Below are positions 28,147-37,147 of a stretch of 64,000 nt of DNA, one piece after another. The notes beneath the pieces were generated by a model. That model did not search any database. It had not been told where the DNA came from and saw only the letters and a list, made by a program, of their open reading frames with translations. A program made the position numbers and the translations under genes. The stretch's first letter is position 1; each line of letters begins with the position of its first letter. This stretch comes from Burkholderiales bacterium (lineage in GTDB: Bacteria > Pseudomonadota > Gammaproteobacteria > Burkholderiales > WYBJ01), in NCBI GenBank assembly GCA_022841915.1, contig JALHQN010000005.1:186001-250000 (forward strand), written 5' to 3'.

Positions 28147-28479
28147 TCAGGGTTTGGCAGCCGGACGCGGCGGCTGAAGTTTTTCGAGGCTCTCCGAGGC
28201 CGTCTGCCAGCGGGCGCGGGCCTCGGCCGCGCGCTTCTTGGCGTCGGTCGCGCGATCGTGCGCGGCCTTGGCTAGCTTGTCCGACTGCTCGGCCTCGTGG
28301 CGCAACTGCGCAGAATGCAACTCGTGCTCCTTCGCCTCGATTTCGGCCCGCTCGGCATCGCGGTTCGCCTGCTGCATCTCGCGCTGCGCGAAACTCGCGC
28401 GCTGCTGCAGCAGATGGGCGTCCTGCGCGAGGGCGAGCGTGGAAAAGGCGGTCAGCAACAAAACGGAAAGCATGCGCAT
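28147..28479 (-). CDS. Secreted coiled-coil protein
   Basis: This 110-residue protein has a signal peptide (MRMLSVLLLTAFSTLALAQ). The mature part is an almost continuous Ala/Glu/Arg/Gln-rich helix (about 22-100) with heptad character and a short Pro-rich tail. It has no lipobox. GGAG lies 7 nt before the ATG. It is probably a periplasmic helical protein of unknown role. It lies 30 nt downstream of the queuosine-precursor transporter gene and may share its transcript. Confidence 0.7.
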   Translation of the reverse strand: MRMLSVLLLTAFSTLALAQDAHLLQQRASFAQREMQQANRDAERAEIEAKEHELHSAQLRHEAEQSDKLAKAAHDRATDAKKRAAEARARWQTASESLEKLQPPRPAAKP

Positions 28480-28509
28480 GGTCGATCTCCAAAAAAACAG
28501 CGGGGCAAA

Positions 28510-29226
28510 TCAAGCGCCCAGCTTGAAGGGGTTGAAGTTCGTGCGGCGGTCGTAATAGTCCTCTTTTTCAGCCCGCTTGAGGAACGCGACGACACGGTAG
28601 GTGACCGGCGTCAGAAGGACTTCGACCGCGACCTTGGCGACGAACTGGGCGAGCATCACTTTGGGCAGCATCTCGTTCGGGATCAGTCCGGAGCCATAGA
28701 AGGCGAGCGGGTAGAACAGTGCCGAATCGACGGCTTCGCCGAAGATCGTCGAGCCTATCGTGCGCGACCAGAGCCAGCGCCCCTTGGTCGCGATCTTCAT
28801 CTTCGCCAGCACGAAGGAGTTCACGAACTCCCCGCACAGGAACGCGATCAGTGAGGCGGCTGCGATGCGCCATGTCGAGCCGAACGCAATCTCGTACGCC
28901 GCCTGGTTTTCCCAGCCCGGCGCGGGCGGCAAGGCCACCACCACCGTGGCCATGAGCGATGCGAAGAGCAGCGCGGCAAAGCCTGTCCAGATGACGCGTC
29001 GGGCGCGGGCATAACCGTAGACCTCGGTCAGGATGTCGCCGAAGACATACGAGATGGGAAAGAAGAGAACACCGGCACCGAAGGTGAGCGCACCGAGCAA
29101 GGGCAGCTCGATCTGCGTGATCTTGGCCGGACCGACGAGATTCGAGCACAAGAGCACGGCCACGAATGCGGCCATGACGAAGTCGTAGTAGCGATAGTTC
29201 GGACGGTTGCTTTGCGTTGTCATCAT
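28510..29226 (-). CDS. yhhQ: Queuosine precursor transporter (YhhQ/VUT family)
   Basis: This 238-residue inner-membrane protein has about six helices and the family motif FPISYVFGDILTEVYGYARARRVIW, plus FLCGEFVNSFVLAKMKI. Family members import preQ0/preQ1 for tRNA queuosine synthesis. No preQ1 riboswitch could be recognised in the 93 nt upstream. The neighbours do not point to queuosine, so the context does not add support. Confidence 0.88.
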   Translation of the reverse strand: MMTTQSNRPNYRYYDFVMAAFVAVLLCSNLVGPAKITQIELPLLGALTFGAGVLFFPISYVFGDILTEVYGYARARRVIWTGFAALLFASLMATVVVALPPAPGWENQAAYEIAFGSTWRIAAASLIAFLCGEFVNSFVLAKMKIATKGRWLWSRTIGSTIFGEAVDSALFYPLAFYGSGLIPNEMLPKVMLAQFVAKVAVEVLLTPVTYRVVAFLKRAEKEDYYDRRTNFNPFKLGA

Positions 29227-29319
29227 GCGATCCCGGCGCCGATGCTACCGGGTGGAGGGGGCAAACGCAATTTGACCGTGCCGATCTCGAAGTGCGCATT
29301 GCCGCTTGCGGGCGGGCAG

Positions 29320-30894
29320 TTAGTTGCAACGTTCCAGGACGAGGAGCCGCTCGACCATGGCCTGCATGCTGTCGGCGTCGGCGGTATTCACGGTGATCAC
29401 GGCGCCGAGTTCTGCGAGATCGAGGGGCTGCGCCAGACGCTTCTGTTCGCGCAGGATGTCGAGGCCGGCCTCGGAGGCATCCGAACCCGCGATTCTGCGC
29501 CGCTCGATCCGGGCTGCGAGCACTTCCTCGTCGGCGCTGCATTGAATGACGACGAAGGGAACGTGCAGGGCGGCGGCGAGATCGCGGAAAGTCGCGCGGC
29601 GATCGCGGCGGATGAAGGCGGCGTCGACGATCACCGAATAGCCCGCTGCAACGATGCCGCGAGCGAGATCCGCCAGGCGGGCGAAGGTGGCATCGCTCAT
29701 CTGCGCGCTGTAGATGCCTTGATCGAGGGCGGAGCCCGACGATTCGAACGGGGAGAATCCGCCCAGGCGTTTGCGCTCCACGTCGGAGCGGATGCGGATG
29801 GCGTGCGTATGCTCGAGCGCGGTCTGGCTCGCGTGGGTCTTGCCTGAGCCGGAGAGGCCGCAGGTGATGGCTAGAAAGGCGGGGTGCGGATGAGCGAAGG
29901 ATTCCGCGAGTGCGATGTGCTGCGTGAAGTCGCGCCATTGCTCTTCGCGCACCTGCGCATCCGCCTGCGACTGGCAAGCGCGAATGCAGCTCACCTTCGC
30001 CCGCACCAGCGCCCGATAGACCAGATAGAAGCGCAGCACGGCCACGCCGGCGTAATCGGCACTGCTCTCGAGGTAGCGATTGAGCAATCGCTGGCCGAAA
30101 TCGGGGCGGCCTCGGGCGGCGAGATCCATGATCGCGAAAGCCATTTCGTTCATCACGTCGATCCAGCGGAAATCGTCGTTGAACTCGATGCAGTCGAAGA
30201 CGGTGATGCGTTCCCCGATCAGTGCGATATTGCCCAGATGCATGTCGCCGTGGCACTCGCGAATGCGATGGTCTTGCTTGCGCCGAGCGAAGATGTCGAT
30301 GAGGCGCGCATGCTCGGCGAGCGTCCAGGCGCGCAGCTGTTCGACGCGTGCGTGCGCTTCGTCGCCACGAACCAACTGGTCGATGGCGCGGAAGTTCCCC
30401 AGTGCGGGCGCAAGCAGTTGTTCGGAGTTGCCGTAAGGCGAGGCGTCGACTGCGATAGCTGCCTGCGCATGAAAGCGGGCGCAGATGTCGCCCAGCGCAT
30501 CGATGTGCTGTGGCGTGATCCGATCTGCGGCGAGGCGATGATCGAGCAGGTCGTCCTGCGAGAACTCGCGCATCCGCACGGCGTACTCGATGGCCGTGCC
30601 TTCACCGCCGACGACGGGGGAAGCGGGGGTGCCTGTGATGGGGACGACGTCTAGATAGATCTCCGGAGCCAGCCGGCGGTTGAGGCGCAATTCCTCGAGG
30701 CAGTAGTGCCGGCGCCGATCGAGCGTATGGAAGTCCACGAACTCGAACTGGACCGGCTTCTTGATCTTGTACGCGAAGCTGCCCGTAAGCAGCAGCCACG
30801 AGATGTGCGTCTCGATCAGGCGCACGGCCTGGACGGGATGCGGGTAGCAACGGGGATCGAGCAGCGCTTGAATGATCGCGGGCATGCGCGCCAT
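29320..30894 (-). CDS. Fusion of APH-type kinase domain and P-loop (AAA_33) kinase
   Basis: This is a cytosolic protein of about 524 residues. The first 330 residues form an aminoglycoside-phosphotransferase-like fold with HGDMHLGNI (near 215) and a metal-binding FDCIEF (near 234). The C-terminal 170 residues are a P-loop NTPase with Walker A CGLSGSGKT (about 345-353), of the zeta-toxin/polynucleotide-kinase type. Such fusions are widespread in proteobacteria but of unknown substrate; they do not imply antibiotic resistance. It starts 24 nt after the kinase-HDOD gene, so the two are probably one operon. ATG 30894 is used; ATG 30885 is also possible. Confidence 0.8.
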   Translation of the reverse strand: MARMPAIIQALLDPRCYPHPVQAVRLIETHISWLLLTGSFAYKIKKPVQFEFVDFHTLDRRRHYCLEELRLNRRLAPEIYLDVVPITGTPASPVVGGEGTAIEYAVRMREFSQDDLLDHRLAADRITPQHIDALGDICARFHAQAAIAVDASPYGNSEQLLAPALGNFRAIDQLVRGDEAHARVEQLRAWTLAEHARLIDIFARRKQDHRIRECHGDMHLGNIALIGERITVFDCIEFNDDFRWIDVMNEMAFAIMDLAARGRPDFGQRLLNRYLESSADYAGVAVLRFYLVYRALVRAKVSCIRACQSQADAQVREEQWRDFTQHIALAESFAHPHPAFLAITCGLSGSGKTHASQTALEHTHAIRIRSDVERKRLGGFSPFESSGSALDQGIYSAQMSDATFARLADLARGIVAAGYSVIVDAAFIRRDRRATFRDLAAALHVPFVVIQCSADEEVLAARIERRRIAGSDASEAGLDILREQKRLAQPLDLAELGAVITVNTADADSMQAMVERLLVLERCN

Positions 30895-30918
30895 TATCCG
30901 GCGCGGCACCCGCGTGTG

Positions 30919-32889
30919 TCATGCGCTTTGGGCGTACGTGGGCGCGTGGCCGGACATCCTCAGGCCGGCACCCTTCGAGATGCCCGGCATCGGCACCGCG
31001 AGGCGCAACGACATGGAAAGGGGTTCGTCGAGCGTCGTCGGCGCCGGCGCTTCGGTATGCACTCCGGGCGAAGCCGCATCCTTACCGACCGGGCTGTCGG
31101 CCCCCGCGCGGCTGGCGAGCGCGCGCAAGCCATCGAGTAGTGTCGTCTGGCTCATCGGCAGTTCGGCGGCGGCGACGTATTTGACGACTGCTGTCATCGA
31201 ATGCGCGAGCAGATCGCGCACGCTGTCCGGGTCGACAGGCACGGCTAGGGCGAAGCGCGCTTGATGCACGGCGAACGCGGCCTCGCGATCCTGGTCGTTC
31301 TCGATCCGAGCCAGCGCGCACAGTTCCCGGGCATAAGCCGCGCACTGTTGCATGCGATCGACATCGTTGCCGGCCGGGACGACCTCGCCAGCGGGCAGGC
31401 TGCGCATCGCGCGCGTGATGGTTCTCGGGAAATGCCAGTGCTGGGCGACCGCGATGCCGAGTTCGTCGAAGGACAGGCCCAACACGGCGTGCGACGCGGC
31501 GAGCGGATCGCTGCCCTGGTCGGCGATATGGCGCTGGATCGCTTCGTACTCGTCCTTGAGATAGTAGAGCGTCAGGAGTTGGCCCAGGCGGCTGAACATG
31601 CCGCAGATGAACAGCTCTTCGGCAGTCTTCAAACCGAGCATGCGCCCGATGTTGCGCGAGATCACTCCCGCCACGAAGAAGTCGGCCAGGGCGGCGGCCA
31701 CGGCGGGACAACCCGGTCCGCTGCGTCGGCTGCCGGCGAGGCTCATGCCGATGATCAGGGAGCGCAGCCGCGAGACGCCGAGCAGCGAGATCGCTTGTGA
31801 TACGCGGGAAACCTTGCCCATGGCGAACTCGGCGCTGTTCACGACGCGCAGGACTTTTTGCGTCAGTGCGAAGTCGCGAATGACGAGGTCCGCGATGGCC
31901 TGCAGCGGGGCTTCGCCGGCCTGCGCCGTGAGCTGGTTGATGCGGGTGAAGCTCGCGCTCAGTGCGGGAAAATCGCTCTTGAGCGCCATCCGGCGCAGCA
32001 GGTAACTGACCGTGCTGTGCGGCTGCTCCTGCATCTGTTCCGCCTCGAGCTCGTTTCGACGCGGCACGCGGAAGCGATCCAGATCGGTTTTCATCTCGCC
32101 GGCATCGGCATAGCGCTTGCACGGATCGTGTTCGACGGCCTTGAGGACGATCGCGTCGATGCGCGGATCGATGCCAGGCCGGGAGGCGGAGGGCGCGGGC
32201 ACCGATTCATTCAAGATGCTGTACATCTGGGCATAGTCGTTGGCGGCGCAGAAGACCGGTGTTCCCGTGAGCATCTCGTGGAACAGCAGACCGAGGGCGA
32301 ACACGTCTGAACGGTAATCGGCATGGCCTTTGCTCACGCATTCCGGCGACATGTACTGAACCGTGCCCGAGCAGGTGATTTCGCCGGCTGCGATGCGCGC
32401 GGGCCGCGAGATGCCGAAATCGGTGACACGCGGAATGCCATCCCGGCCGACGAGAATGTTGGCGGGCTTGATGTCGCCGTGGAGAAAGCCGCTGGCGTGT
32501 ACATGGGCGATGCCGGCGAGGATCTGGCTCATCAGGATCACGGCCCGATCCGCGGGCAGCGCGCCGCCGGTGTGCAGCAACTCGGCGAGGGTCGTGCCCT
32601 CGATGTACTCGAACACGACGAAGGGCTGGCCGTCATGCAGGCCTGTTTCGAAGACCGGGACGATGTTCGGATGGGTCAGGCTGCTGGCTGTCTTGGCGCT
32701 GTCGATGAGCTGCAGGGCCTTGGCGGGCGCGGCGTCTTCTCCCAGCGCCAGCGTCTTTATGGCGACATGGCGGTTGAGCTGCGGGTCGTGCGCTTCGTAG
32801 ACCACGCCCTGCGCGCCTTGGCCCAGTGCGCGCAGCAGGCGAAACCGTTGAATGTATTGTGCTTGGCCGGACAGTGAAGGATGCGTCAT
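30919..32889 (-). CDS. Ser/Thr protein kinase fused to HDOD domain
   Basis: This 656-residue soluble protein begins with a Hanks-type kinase (about 15-275): glycine loop GQGAQGVV, Lys45 in VAIK, catalytic Asp139 in HGDIKPAN, DFG 157-159 and the activation-loop end SPE. A linker follows, then an HDOD domain (about 305-505; ALTQKVLRVVNSAEF, QAISLLGVSRLRSLI, GMFSRLGQLL) that lacks the His-Asp pair of active HD phosphohydrolases. HDOD domains usually act in signalling or protein binding. No transmembrane helix is present. It lies 85 nt downstream of dnaE2. ATG 32889 fits the domain start; an upstream ATG at 32925 is possible. Confidence 0.87.
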   Translation of the reverse strand: MTHPSLSGQAQYIQRFRLLRALGQGAQGVVYEAHDPQLNRHVAIKTLALGEDAAPAKALQLIDSAKTASSLTHPNIVPVFETGLHDGQPFVVFEYIEGTTLAELLHTGGALPADRAVILMSQILAGIAHVHASGFLHGDIKPANILVGRDGIPRVTDFGISRPARIAAGEITCSGTVQYMSPECVSKGHADYRSDVFALGLLFHEMLTGTPVFCAANDYAQMYSILNESVPAPSASRPGIDPRIDAIVLKAVEHDPCKRYADAGEMKTDLDRFRVPRRNELEAEQMQEQPHSTVSYLLRRMALKSDFPALSASFTRINQLTAQAGEAPLQAIADLVIRDFALTQKVLRVVNSAEFAMGKVSRVSQAISLLGVSRLRSLIIGMSLAGSRRSGPGCPAVAAALADFFVAGVISRNIGRMLGLKTAEELFICGMFSRLGQLLTLYYLKDEYEAIQRHIADQGSDPLAASHAVLGLSFDELGIAVAQHWHFPRTITRAMRSLPAGEVVPAGNDVDRMQQCAAYARELCALARIENDQDREAAFAVHQARFALAVPVDPDSVRDLLAHSMTAVVKYVAAAELPMSQTTLLDGLRALASRAGADSPVGKDAASPGVHTEAPAPTTLDEPLSMSLRLAVPMPGISKGAGLRMSGHAPTYAQSA

Positions 32890-32974
32890 GGTTGCTCTTT
32901 TCAGCCTGGTTCGTTTGGCATCCACGGCCGCGGCGAGAGGATCTTTAGCGCAATCGGGGACAGCGCTGCCCGCG

Positions 32975-35900
32975 TCAGTGGAAATCGCGGCTGGCGGGCG
33001 CGAAGTCTCCCAGCAGTTCGCTCAAGTCGGTCAAGCGCCCGGCGACGAGATGAACGACCTCGCCCTGGCGTTCGATCGTGCCATGGACAGCGAGCAGGCG
33101 AGCACCGAGGACTTCCCTGCGCTGACGTTCGATCAGATGGCGCCAGACGACGACGTTCACGTAGCCGAACTCGTCTTCCAGAGTGATGAACACCACGCCG
33201 CTCGCGGTATCGGGCCTTTGCCGGCAGGTGACGATCCCGGCTGCGCGGGCAAGGCGACCGTGTGGAAGCTCGCGCAACTGGGCGGCGGTGAGCACGCGGC
33301 GGCGTTGCAGGTGCGGCCTGAGCAGCGCCAGCGGATGTCGACCCAAGGTGAGGCCCAGGCTGCGGTAGTCCGCAACGATGTCCTGCGCTTCGTCCGGGGC
33401 AGCCAGCGTCACCGGCGTCTCGCTCGCGGGAAGATCCGCGAACAAGGGCGGCTGGCGTTGGATGCCGGCCACCTGCCAGGCCGCTTGGCGGCGATGCCCG
33501 GCAAGCGACGCCAGGGCGCTGGCACGGGCCAGGCAGTCGAGGTCGTGGCGATTGAGTCGAGCATGGCGCGCGAGATCCTCTACCGTCTCCGGACGGGGCG
33601 AGCGAACCGACACGATGCGTTCAGCGGCAGCTTCGGAGAGCCCGCTCACCATGCGCAAGCCCAGGCGCAGCGCCGGTGGACGGGACGATAGTTGCGGCGT
33701 TTGGGGGCTATCGTTCGAGACCATCCCCAGTGGGTGCAGGCAGGGCTCGCTCCTCGTGCCGACGCAGCGCGAGGGCGCCGCGCTCTGCGTTTCCGTCGTC
33801 TCCAGCGTGCAGTCCCAGGCGCTCAGCAGGACATCCACGGGTCGCACTTCCACGGCATGCCGGCGCGCATCCTGAACCAGTTGGCTGGGTGCATAGAAGC
33901 CCATGGGCTGGGAGTTCAGCAGCGCGCAGACGAAGGCGGCGGGCTCGTGGCATTTCAACCACGAGGAGACGTACACCAGCAAGGCGAAGCTCGCCGAATG
34001 CGATTCGGGAAAGCCGTATTCCCCGAATCCCTGGATCTGCTGGAAGATCTGACGGGCGAACGATTCCGGATAGCCGCGGCTCGCCATGCCGTCGATGAGC
34101 CGTTGCTCGAACTTCCACAAGCCGCCCTTGCGTCGCCACGCAGCCATCGAACGGCGCAACTGATCCGCCTCGCCGGGCGTGAAGCCGGCGGCGACGATCG
34201 CCAGTTGCATGACCTGCTCCTGGAAGATGGGCACGCCGAGCGTGCGTTCGAGGACGTCCTTGACTGCTGGCGAGGGGTAGGTGACCGGCTCCCGGTTCTG
34301 GCGGCGGCGCAGATAGGGGTGGATCATGCCGCCCTGAATGGGGCCCGGACGCACGATGGCGACCTCGATCACCAGATCGTAGAAGGTGCGCGGGGCCAGC
34401 CGCGGCAGCATGGCCATCTGGGCGCGCGATTCGATCTGGAATACACCGATGGTATCGGCCTTGCGGATCATTGCGTACACGGCCGGGTCCTCGGCGGGAA
34501 TGTCGGCCATGCCGAAAGGCCGGCCATGTCGTTGCGCCACCAGGGCGAGCGCGCGTCGTATCGCCGAGAGCATGCCCAAGGCCAGGCAGTCGACCTTGAG
34601 CAATCCCAGGGCGTCGAGGTCGTCCTTGTCCCATTGGATGACGGTGCGCTCGGGCATGGCCGCGTTCTCGATCGGCACCATGCGATCGAGCGCGTCGCGG
34701 GAGATGACGAACCCGCCGACGTGCTGAGACAGGTGACGCGGGAAGCCGAGCAGCGTCTCCACCAGCGCGATCAGTCGCTGCATCACCGGGCTGTCCGGAT
34801 CGAAGCCCGCCTCCTGGATGCGGGCGACCACGGCGTCGCGGTGATCCCACCAGGCCAGGGACTTCGCCAGGCGATCGACCTGGTCGAGCGCCATGCCCAG
34901 CGCCTTGCCGACATCGCGCACGGCGCTCTTCGGGCGGTAGGTGATCAGGGTGGCGGCCAGTGCGGCGCGATCGCGTCCGTACTTGGCATAGACGTACTGC
35001 ATCACTTCCTCGCGCCGCTGATGTTCGAAATCGACATCGATATCCGGCGGCTCGTTGCGCTCGCGCGAGATGAAGCGTTCGAACAGCATGTTCATGCGCG
35101 CCGGATCGACTTCGGTGATGCGCAGGCAATAGCACACGGCTGAATTCGCCGCCGAGCCTCGGCCCTGGCACAGAATGCCGCGCGAGCGGGCGAATGCGAC
35201 GATGTCGTGCACGGTGAGGAAATAGGGCTCGTAGCCCAGCTCCGTGATCAGGGCCAGTTCGTGTTCCACCAGCGAGCGGAGCCTGTCCAGCGCGGCCGCA
35301 GGAGAAGCGGTCTCGGGGGCATGGGTCTCGACAGGCAGGCCGAGGCTTGGATGCGGGGGAGGCCGGTGCGCCGAAACATGCGCTGCAAGATCGCGATCCT
35401 CCTTTGCTTGCCGGGCAGGGTCGCCGTCGAGGGGCGCACCGAAACGTTCTTCGAATCCCTGCGCGGTCAGCTTGCGCAGATGGCTGGCGGGCGTTTCGCC
35501 CGCGGGGGCCAGCTCCTGCGGATACTCATAGCGCAGACTGTCGAGCGAGAACCGGCAGCGTTCGGCGATCACGAGCGTTTCGGCGAGCAACTCGGGCGGA
35601 TAGATGCGGGCGAGACGTTCTCGTGTACGCAGATGGCGTTCGCCGTTGGCAAACAACCGATAACCTGCCTCGGCCAAGGTGCACTTCAGGCGGATGGCGG
35701 TCAGCGTGTCCTGCAGTGTGCGCCTTGAGCGCGCATGCATGTGGACATCTCCGCTGGCCACGACAGGCAAAGCGAAGTGGCGGCCGAGCACTTGAAGCTG
35801 GGCCAGGCGCGCGCGATCGCCGGCTTCGCAAAGCAGCTCGATGCCTAGCCAGGCATTGCCGGCAAAGTGATCCTGCAGCCATGCGAGCTGCTCGTGCAAG

Positions 35901-36370
35901 GCAGTGCGGGCCGTTGTGCGGGCTTCGGCTTCCAGGGCGAGTCGATGGCTGGGGATCAGGATAAGCAGGCAGCCGGAAAGGCGACCGACGAAGTCGTCGC
36001 GGGTCAGGTGGTATGTTCCCTTGGCCGCCTGGCGGCGGCCGTGGGTGATCAGGGCCGACAAGTTGCCGTAGCCGGTGCGATCGGCGGCCAGGGCGATCAG
36101 CCGCATCGGGGTGCGCGTGGCGGGCTCGTGCATGCTGGCGACCGGACTCGATTCCAGGCGGAACTCGCTGCCGAGGATGAGCGGCAGTTGTTTGTCCTTG
36201 GCGGCGACATGCGCCCTCACTGCGCCGGCCAGGGAGCATTCGTCGGTGATCGCCAGGGCGCTGTAACCGAGCCCTTGCGCAGCTTCGACGAGCTCTTCGG
36301 GATGCGAAGCGCCGCGCAGGAAGGTGAAGTTGCTCAGGCAGTGCAGTTCAGCGTAGTTCGGTGCCGTCAT
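32975..36370 (-). CDS. dnaE2: Error-prone DNA polymerase DnaE2 (ImuC)
   Basis: This 1131-residue C-family polymerase has an N-terminal PHP domain ([31 protein letters not shown]) and the catalytic triad in PDIDVDF (Asp443, 445, 447). Downstream come the beta-binding region and an OB fold. It carries out translesion synthesis with ImuA and ImuB. Two stretches look inserted relative to other DnaE2 proteins, about residues 313-362 and 859-898, both low in complexity; they account for the extra length. Its start is only 22 bp from the divergent CPBP gene, and imuB lies beyond that gene. Confidence 0.93.
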   Translation of the reverse strand: MTAPNYAELHCLSNFTFLRGASHPEELVEAAQGLGYSALAITDECSLAGAVRAHVAAKDKQLPLILGSEFRLESSPVASMHEPATRTPMRLIALAADRTGYGNLSALITHGRRQAAKGTYHLTRDDFVGRLSGCLLILIPSHRLALEAEARTTARTALHEQLAWLQDHFAGNAWLGIELLCEAGDRARLAQLQVLGRHFALPVVASGDVHMHARSRRTLQDTLTAIRLKCTLAEAGYRLFANGERHLRTRERLARIYPPELLAETLVIAERCRFSLDSLRYEYPQELAPAGETPASHLRKLTAQGFEERFGAPLDGDPARQAKEDRDLAAHVSAHRPPPHPSLGLPVETHAPETASPAAALDRLRSLVEHELALITELGYEPYFLTVHDIVAFARSRGILCQGRGSAANSAVCYCLRITEVDPARMNMLFERFISRERNEPPDIDVDFEHQRREEVMQYVYAKYGRDRAALAATLITYRPKSAVRDVGKALGMALDQVDRLAKSLAWWDHRDAVVARIQEAGFDPDSPVMQRLIALVETLLGFPRHLSQHVGGFVISRDALDRMVPIENAAMPERTVIQWDKDDLDALGLLKVDCLALGMLSAIRRALALVAQRHGRPFGMADIPAEDPAVYAMIRKADTIGVFQIESRAQMAMLPRLAPRTFYDLVIEVAIVRPGPIQGGMIHPYLRRRQNREPVTYPSPAVKDVLERTLGVPIFQEQVMQLAIVAAGFTPGEADQLRRSMAAWRRKGGLWKFEQRLIDGMASRGYPESFARQIFQQIQGFGEYGFPESHSASFALLVYVSSWLKCHEPAAFVCALLNSQPMGFYAPSQLVQDARRHAVEVRPVDVLLSAWDCTLETTETQSAAPSRCVGTRSEPCLHPLGMVSNDSPQTPQLSSRPPALRLGLRMVSGLSEAAAERIVSVRSPRPETVEDLARHARLNRHDLDCLARASALASLAGHRRQAAWQVAGIQRQPPLFADLPASETPVTLAAPDEAQDIVADYRSLGLTLGRHPLALLRPHLQRRRVLTAAQLRELPHGRLARAAGIVTCRQRPDTASGVVFITLEDEFGYVNVVVWRHLIERQRREVLGARLLAVHGTIERQGEVVHLVAGRLTDLSELLGDFAPASRDFH

Positions 36371-36392
36371 GGGATCAGGCTAGAATCGACCG

Positions 36393-37139
36393 ATGCGAAC
36401 AGACTACTTTGCCGGGTTGGATGCGCCCGCCAAACCCTGGGGTTTGGCGGCAACCTTCGGGTTGAGCATGGTTATTTGGTATACGCTGGAATTGCTGCAG
36501 GCCGCCATGGGGGCGGGCATGGGAAACGTGCTGCATGCATTCGGCGTCAGCGACCCCGCCTTCAATACCCAGGCGGTCAATTTCGCCCTCGTCACCTGTG
36601 TGACCACCGTGCTGTGCGGTGCGCTGATCTTCGCCGCGGCCGGATTGCGGGATGGCATCGGGTTGCGTGCCTATCTCGGGATCAGGGGAGTGCCGCGCAA
36701 AGAGGTGCTGCGCTGGCTGATCGTCACTTTGATCATCGTGGCGCAAACCGATCTGGTGCTCTATCTGGTGAAGGGCGAATTGTTGGCGGCCGAATGGGTG
36801 GAGATCTATCGTTCGGTGCAATCCCCGCTCTTGTTCTGGTTCGCCTTGATCGTGGCCGCGCCGATTTTCGAAGAACTGCTCTTTCGCGGTTTCGTGTTCG
36901 AAGGCATACGCGCCTCGCGTCTGGGCGCATTCGGGGCCGTTACGATCACGGCGCTGGCGTGGACGATGATTCATCAGGAGTACGACCCGCTGGAATTCAC
37001 CCTGATCTTCATCGTCGGCCTGATGCTGGGCATGGCGCGTCTGCGCACCGGCTCGGTGTTGCTCACGATAGCCATGCACATGCTGCACAATCTGATCGCT
37101 GCCGGCGAGATCGCCTGGATAGCGGCCATGTACGAGTAG
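36393..37139 (+). CDS. CPBP-family intramembrane glutamic/metallo-protease
   Basis: This 248-residue membrane protein has about seven helices and the Abi/CPBP motifs: EELLFRG (Glu160, Glu161, Arg165), His194 in MIHQEYD, and His229/His232 in the last helix, with an N near the end. The family includes Rce1-type CAAX proteases, bacteriocin-immunity proteins and stress regulators. It is on the plus strand between imuB and dnaE2, so it interrupts an otherwise one-directional SOS cassette and would be read antisense by any imuB-dnaE2 read-through. Confidence 0.85.
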   Translation: MRTDYFAGLDAPAKPWGLAATFGLSMVIWYTLELLQAAMGAGMGNVLHAFGVSDPAFNTQAVNFALVTCVTTVLCGALIFAAAGLRDGIGLRAYLGIRGVPRKEVLRWLIVTLIIVAQTDLVLYLVKGELLAAEWVEIYRSVQSPLLFWFALIVAAPIFEELLFRGFVFEGIRASRLGAFGAVTITALAWTMIHQEYDPLEFTLIFIVGLMLGMARLRTGSVLLTIAMHMLHNLIAAGEIAWIAAMYE

Positions 37140-37147
37140 GGCGCGCA

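Noticed and set aside
29227-29319. Possible preQ1 riboswitch before yhhQ
   Set aside because: I looked for the aptamer stem and A-rich tail and saw neither; the leader is also too short.
29320-30894. Antibiotic resistance gene (aminoglycoside phosphotransferase)
   Set aside because: The APH-like domain is fused to a P-loop kinase, a common housekeeping-type fusion of unknown substrate, so resistance is not supported.
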